From: Duffyella gerundensis
GTDB lineage: Bacteria > Pseudomonadota > Gammaproteobacteria > Enterobacterales > Enterobacteriaceae
Length of the DNA stretch: 64,000 nt
Direction of reading: 5' to 3'
Assembly: GCF_001517405.1 (NCBI RefSeq)
Contig: NZ_LN907827.1
Span: 2,734,587-2,798,586, forward strand
Numbering within the stretch: the stretch's first letter is position 1; each line of letters starts with the position of its first letter. Both the position numbers and the translations under genes were made by a program. Positions 58,714 to 64,000 of this stretch are shown here, one piece after another. Under the pieces are notes generated by a model. It was given only the letters and a program-made list of their open reading frames with translations. It was not told where the DNA came from and searched no databases.

Positions 58714-58920
58714 CATCTCAGCCCCGATAGCAGCACAATTTGCTGATTATCACGCTTTCTTTTACCGGCGCAACCCTGCACGTCACCATCGGGGCAAAAA
58801 AGCGCCGTTTAGCCATCAGGTACGGTGAAATAGTAAGTAAAATGCTGACACACTCGCGTGCTCGAAGTCGCCAGGCCGTTAGGCTATAACACGGGGCTGT
58901 TATCTCTTTGCGGAACGCCC

Positions 58921-59769
58921 ATGAAAAAGATCACTGTTCTTAAGCCGTTAACCACGCGTCGCCAGCTGCTGCTTTCCGGCCTGGCGCTGGCGCTGCTGAC
59001 GCAAAAAAAAACGCAGGCAAAGCAGCCCGCGTCCCCTGCCCTCGCGCGTCCCGCAGCCCGCACCAGTGCAAAGCGCATTGTCATGATCGATCCCGGTCAC
59101 GGCGGCATCGATTCAGGTGCCGTGGGTGAAGAGGGCTCTGAAGAGAAGCATGTGGTGCTGGAGATTGCCAATAACATTCGTCGCCTGCTCAGCGAGCATG
59201 CGCATATTGAGGTGCGCCTGACGCGCGAAAGTGACCACTTTATTCCGCTGGGCCAGCGTGTTGAAATCGCCCATCAGCACGGCGCCAGCCTGTTTATGTC
59301 GATTCATGCCGATGGTTTTACCAGCCCGACCGCAAACGGCGCCTCGGTGTTTGCGCTGTCAAACCGCGGCGCCAGCAGCGCTATGGCGCGCTACCTGTCG
59401 AAAAAAGAGAACGCGGCTGATGACGTCGGCGGCGTGCAGGCAAAAGACAAGGATCACTATCTGCAGCAGATCCTGTTTGACCTGGTACAAACCGACACCA
59501 TTAAAAACAGTCTCAACCTCGGCAAACACGTGCTGAATCAGATCCGTCCGGTGCATCATCTGCACAGCGAGCATACTGAGCAGGCGGCTTTTGCGGTATT
59601 GAAATCCCCTTCCATTCCCTCGGTGCTGGTGGAAACCTCCTTTATTACCAATCCTGAAGAGGAGAAGCTGCTGGGCAGTACCGCGTTCCGCCAGAAGATC
59701 GCCAGCGCTATTGCTACTGGCATCACCCACTATTTTGATGAATACGATCGCCATCCAGGTCGGGTATGA
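58921..59769 (+). CDS. amiA: N-acetylmuramoyl-L-alanine amidase AmiA
   Basis: A 282-residue periplasmic zinc amidase that splits septal peptidoglycan during cell separation. The N terminus has a twin-arginine signal (TTRRQLLLSGLALALL). Zinc and catalytic segments are DPGHGGIDSG, SIHADGF and VETSFITN. The ATG at 58921 starts the signal directly; the frame to 58858 is rejected. It is followed after 30 bases by hemF, as in E. coli, so the two are probably co-transcribed. Confidence 0.95.
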   Translation: MKKITVLKPLTTRRQLLLSGLALALLTQKKTQAKQPASPALARPAARTSAKRIVMIDPGHGGIDSGAVGEEGSEEKHVVLEIANNIRRLLSEHAHIEVRLTRESDHFIPLGQRVEIAHQHGASLFMSIHADGFTSPTANGASVFALSNRGASSAMARYLSKKENAADDVGGVQAKDKDHYLQQILFDLVQTDTIKNSLNLGKHVLNQIRPVHHLHSEHTEQAAFAVLKSPSIPSVLVETSFITNPEEEKLLGSTAFRQKIASAIATGITHYFDEYDRHPGRV

Positions 59770-59787
59770 TTGGCACACGCTTTTTAA

Positions 59788-60708
<921 letters not shown>

Positions 60709-60718
60709 ACCCGTCGTG

Positions 60719-60742
60719 GCAGGGCAATAACGGTTGCCCTGC
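60719..60742 (+). terminator. hairpin after hemF
   Basis: GCAGGGCAA, loop TAACGG, TTGCCCTGC, eleven bases past the hemF stop. No T run follows, so it is a weak terminator or a stabilising end. Confidence 0.55.
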
Positions 60743-61100
60743 TGTTCACCTGCCGCGTTTTACGCGCACTTTCTTCTCTCTCTGCTAAGCTTGAAGGTGT
60801 GATTTTTCCCGGATGCCGGTTCCAGCACCAGCTGAATCGAGCCGACAGACAACGCTTTTGCAGGTGACTCATCAACCTGAACCATTGCAACAATCAGAGA
60901 AAACGCATTTTCATATGTAAACGCCTGATGCAATGTGGTTCACCTACTACGCGCGCCGTGACGCCTGCAAGCGCTATCCTGAACAAACAGAGCGACGTTT
61001 TCCCCGTCTGTTCTGCTGCGCTCATGCCAGTCAGCACGGCCAACGGAACGTTGCGTTATAACGAAAGTTATCATCCGATTGCTTATCAAGGAGTTTTGAG
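60743..61100. other. intergenic region upstream of talA
   Basis: About 360 bases. The part nearest talA contains GCGTTATAACG near 61053-61063, with TATAAC as a possible -10. In E. coli talA-tktB is under RpoS and CreB. I looked for the CreB tag TTCAC-N6-TTCAC and found only a single TTCAC. No gene is recognised. Confidence 0.45.
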
Positions 61101-62051
61101 ATGAACCAGCTAGAAGCATTAAAACAGTTCACTACCGTTGTGGCAGACAGTGGCGATATTGAATCCATTCGTAACTACAACCCTGAAGATGCCACCACGA
61201 ATCCCTCTTTGATCCTGAAAGCCTCCGGCCTTGAATCTTATAAGCACCTGATGGATGACGCCGTCGCCTATGCGAAAAAACAGGGCGGCAGCAAAGAGAC
61301 GCAGATCATCAACGCCAGCGATAAAGTGGCCGTTAACCTCGGTATGGAAATCCTGAAAAGCATACCGGGCCGCGTCTCGACAGAAGTAGACGCTCGCCTC
61401 TCTTTCGATCGCGGTATGTGCGTCACCAAAGCCGAAAAGCTGGTGCGCATGTATGAAGATCACGGCATTGACCGTTCGCGCATTCTGATCAAGCTGGCCT
61501 CAACCTGGGAAGGCATCCGCGCAGCGGAAGAGCTGGAGAAAAACGGCATCCACTGTAACCTGACGCTGCTGTTCTCCTTTGCCCAGGCGCGCGCCTGTGC
61601 TGAAGCGGGCGTGTTCCTGATTTCACCGTTTGTTGGCCGTATTTATGACTGGTACAACAGCCGTGAAAAGCTGGAACCGTACGTGGCTGACGAAGATCCA
61701 GGCGTGAAATCGGTGAAAGCGATTTACGACTACTACAAACAGCATCGCTATAACACCATCATCATGGGTGCCAGCTTCCGTAAGGTTGAGCAAATTCTGG
61801 CACTGGCGGGCTGCGATCGTCTGACCCTGTCGCCAAATCTGCTGGAAGAGCTGCAGTCAAGCGATGCGCCGGTTGAACGTAAGCTGACGCCGTCTACCGA
61901 AGCGTTCCATCAGCCTGCGCCGCTTTCTGAATCTGAGTTCCGCTGGGAGCACAACAAAGATGCCATGGCAGTAGAAAAACTGTCTGACGGTATCCGCCAG
62001 TTCGCGGCTGACCAGGAAAAACTGGAAGCCGTACTCGCCGCACAGCTGTAA
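61101..62051 (+). CDS. talA: transaldolase A
   Basis: A 316-residue transaldolase of the pentose phosphate pathway, same length as E. coli TalA. The Schiff-base lysine is Lys131 in [11 protein letters not shown], with TTNPSL and [11 protein letters not shown] also present. AAGGAG precedes the ATG. TalA rather than TalB is supported by the tktB gene 67 bases downstream. Confidence 0.95.
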   Translation: MNQLEALKQFTTVVADSGDIESIRNYNPEDATTNPSLILKASGLESYKHLMDDAVAYAKKQGGSKETQIINASDKVAVNLGMEILKSIPGRVSTEVDARLSFDRGMCVTKAEKLVRMYEDHGIDRSRILIKLASTWEGIRAAEELEKNGIHCNLTLLFSFAQARACAEAGVFLISPFVGRIYDWYNSREKLEPYVADEDPGVKSVKAIYDYYKQHRYNTIIMGASFRKVEQILALAGCDRLTLSPNLLEELQSSDAPVERKLTPSTEAFHQPAPLSESEFRWEHNKDAMAVEKLSDGIRQFAADQEKLEAVLAAQL

Positions 62052-62118
62052 CCGTAACGCCTCTCAGGCGGGCCGTTGCCCGCCTCGCCATTTCCTCACC
62101 TCATAAAGGGAGAAGAAC

Positions 62119-64000
62119 ATGTCTTCACATAGAGAACTGGCCAATGCCATTCGTGCATTGAGCATGGACGCCGTACAAAAAGCGAAATCGGGTCATCCGG
62201 GCGCACCCATGGGCATGGCCGATATCGCCGAAGTGCTGTGGCGCGACTTTTTGAAACACAATCCGACCAATCCGGCCTGGGCCGATCGCGACCGCTTTAT
62301 TCTTTCCAACGGCCACGGCTCCATGCTGCTGTATAGCCTGCTGCACCTCAGCGGTTACGACCTGCCGATTGAAGAGCTGAAAAACTTCCGTCAGCTGCAT
62401 TCGAAAACGCCGGGCCACCCGGAAATCGGTTACACGCCGGGCGTTGAAACCACCACCGGCCCACTGGGCCAGGGCCTGGCGAACGCCGTGGGTCTGGCGA
62501 TTGCTGAACGCACGCTGGGCGCGCAGTTCAACCGTCCTGACCATGAGATTGTCGACCACTTCACCTACACATTTATGGGTGATGGCTGCCTGATGGAAGG
62601 CATTTCCCATGAAGTCTGCTCGCTGGCTGGTACGCTGGGCCTCGGCAAACTGATCGGTTTCTACGATCACAACGGCATCTCGATCGACGGTGAGACCGAA
62701 GGCTGGTTTACCGACGACACCGCCAAACGTTTCGAAGCCTATAACTGGCACGTGGTACACGAAATTGACGGCCATGATGCTGAAGCGGTGGCTAACGCCA
62801 TCAAAGAAGCGCAGAGCGTAACCGATAAGCCATCGCTGATTATCTGCCGCACCGTGATCGGTTTTGGTTCGCCAAATAAAGCGGGCAAAGAAGAGTCGCA
62901 CGGTGCCGCGCTGGGCGAAGAAGAAGTGGCGCTGACCCGCAAACAGCTGGGCTGGAACTATCCGCCGTTTGAAATTCCACAGGACATTTATAGCCAGTGG
63001 GACGCAAAAAGCGCCGGCCAGCAGAAAGAGCAGGCGTGGAACGAGAAGTTTGCTGCCTATAAAGCGGCGTATCCGGAGCTGGCGGCAGAGTACAGCCGTC
63101 GTATGGATGGCGGCATGCCCGCTAACTGGGAAGCCGAAACGCAGAAATTTATCGCTGAGCTGCAGGCTAACCCGCAGAAAATTGCCAGCCGTAAAGCGTC
63201 ACAAAATACGCTGGAAGCCTACGGTAAGATGCTGCCAGAATTCCTTGGTGGATCTGCTGACCTTGCGCCAAGCAACCTGACCATCTGGTCTGGCTCGAAG
63301 TCGATTAAAGAAGATCAGGCGGGTAACTATATCCACTACGGTGTGCGTGAATTCGGTATGACCGCCATCGCCAACGGTATCGCCCATCACGGCGGCTTTG
63401 TGCCCTATACCGCAACTTTCCTGATGTTTGTGGAATATGCGCGTAATGCGGTACGTATGGCGGCGCTGATGAAGGCGCGTCAGATCATGGTTTATACCCA
63501 CGACTCTATCGGTCTGGGTGAAGATGGCCCGACGCACCAGCCGGTTGAGCAGCTCGCCAGCCTGCGCCTGACGCCGAACATGGCGGTCTGGCGTCCATGC
63601 GATCAGGTGGAAACTGCCGTGGCCTGGAAACTGGCGATTGAGCGTCACAATGGTCCAACCGCGCTGATCCTGTCACGCCAGAATCTTCTGCAGCCGGAAC
63701 GCTCTGCAGCACAGCTGGATAACATCGCGCGCGGTGGTTATGTGCTACAGGATTGCGATGGCACGCCGGAAGTGATCCTGATCGCCACCGGTTCTGAAGT
63801 GGAAATCACCCTGGGTGCCGCTGAGAAACTGACCCGCAGCGGTCACAAAGTGCGCGTGGTTTCACTGCCTTCAACGGATATGTTTGATAAGCAGGATGTC
63901 GCCTACCGCGAATCGGTTCTGCCTTCAACCGTTACCGCGCGTGTGGCGGTGGAAGCAGGCATCGCCGATTACTGGTACAAATATGTCGGTTTGAACGGTT
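62119..64000 (+). CDS. tktB: transketolase (TktB), 3' end outside the window
   Basis: The first 627 codons of a thiamine-diphosphate transketolase; full-length family members have about 665 residues. It begins [20 protein letters not shown] after GGGAGAAG. The ThDP-binding block [12 protein letters not shown], the [11 protein letters not shown] and GSADLAPSN segments, and the [15 protein letters not shown] motif of the second half are present. It is in one unit with talA as in E. coli. The frame is open to the right edge, so the stop is not seen. Confidence 0.95.
   Translation, partial: MSSHRELANAIRALSMDAVQKAKSGHPGAPMGMADIAEVLWRDFLKHNPTNPAWADRDRFILSNGHGSMLLYSLLHLSGYDLPIEELKNFRQLHSKTPGHPEIGYTPGVETTTGPLGQGLANAVGLAIAERTLGAQFNRPDHEIVDHFTYTFMGDGCLMEGISHEVCSLAGTLGLGKLIGFYDHNGISIDGETEGWFTDDTAKRFEAYNWHVVHEIDGHDAEAVANAIKEAQSVTDKPSLIICRTVIGFGSPNKAGKEESHGAALGEEEVALTRKQLGWNYPPFEIPQDIYSQWDAKSAGQQKEQAWNEKFAAYKAAYPELAAEYSRRMDGGMPANWEAETQKFIAELQANPQKIASRKASQNTLEAYGKMLPEFLGGSADLAPSNLTIWSGSKSIKEDQAGNYIHYGVREFGMTAIANGIAHHGGFVPYTATFLMFVEYARNAVRMAALMKARQIMVYTHDSIGLGEDGPTHQPVEQLASLRLTPNMAVWRPCDQVETAVAWKLAIERHNGPTALILSRQNLLQPERSAAQLDNIARGGYVLQDCDGTPEVILIATGSEVEITLGAAEKLTRSGHKVRVVSLPSTDMFDKQDVAYRESVLPSTVTARVAVEAGIADYWYKYVGLNG

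Noticed and set aside
62125..62901. 258-codon minus-strand frame across tktB
   Set aside because: Antisense to a conserved transketolase domain.

Overview
This window reads as the chromosome of an enterobacterium of the family Erwiniaceae (Pantoea or a close relative such as Mixta or Erwinia). That placement is an inference. It rests on near-complete conservation with the E. coli 51-55 min order (yfdC, argW, ypdK-alaC, ypdAB, glk, ypeC, mntH/nupC, alaWX, yfeC, gltX, valUXY-lysV, yfeR/yfeH, ligA-zipA, cysZ-cysK, ptsHI-crr, cysPTWAM, yfeY-yfeZ-ypeA, amiA-hemF, talA-tktB), on GC-rich codon use, and on a complete ccm operon attached to yfdC. No phage or insertion sequence is intact.

Layout. Positions 1-6987 (minus strand) hold the whole cytochrome c maturation operon ccmABCDEFGHI, with almost every junction translationally overlapped and CcmH and CcmI as separate proteins. 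Positions 7230-9304 hold yfdC, a 2H-phosphoesterase-like gene, a 33-codon membrane peptide and tRNA-Arg(CCU). From 9305 to about 21286 lies an accessory stretch between the conserved argW and ypdK-alaC anchors. It starts with a broken tyrosine integrase beside the tRNA. It then carries small exported or acidic proteins (CigR-like, a beta-barrel-like protein, a 40-residue acidic peptide, a His-rich lipoprotein), a candidate small RNA, an SDR oxidoreductase, a YmgB-like gene, the pyruvate-type transporter yhjX, an SMP-30 lactonase, a stress protein, and an IclR regulator divergent from an EmrAB-like efflux pair.

Positions 21287-36335 hold ypdK, alaC, the ypdA/ypdB two-component system, glk, an aldo-keto reductase, ypeC, an SGNH acyltransferase behind an AT-rich leader, mntH and nupC (divergent, with an MntR-type palindrome), two tRNA-Ala genes, a formate/nitrite-family channel and yfeC. 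Positions 36377-41647 hold gltX, three tRNA-Val genes and tRNA-Lys followed by a duplicated and interrupted tRNA 3' end, a FlxA-like gene, yfeR/yfeH and a DUF3820 gene overlapping ligA. Positions 41640-64000 hold ligA, zipA, cysZ, cysK, ptsHI-crr, an extra OmpR/CpxA-type two-component pair, cysM-cysAWTP, yfeY, yfeZ, ypeA, amiA, hemF, talA and tktB (cut by the right edge).

How parts work together. The sulfur genes (cysZ, cysK, cysPTWA, cysM) cover sulfate uptake and cysteine synthesis. PtsHI-Crr, Glk, TalA and TktB cover sugar entry and the pentose phosphate branch. The most telling regulatory reading is in front of yhjX: three copies of a 10-bp element at an exact 21-bp period, like the element described for E. 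coli YpdB. ypdA/ypdB lie only about 9 kb away, so sensor, regulator, operator and target transporter are all in this window. Other non-coding signals are the tandem repeats between the IclR gene and the efflux pair, the GalR/LacI-like palindrome before the aldo-keto reductase, the three-hairpin candidate sRNA at 12059-12148, and the tRNA-Lys relic at 38422-38646.
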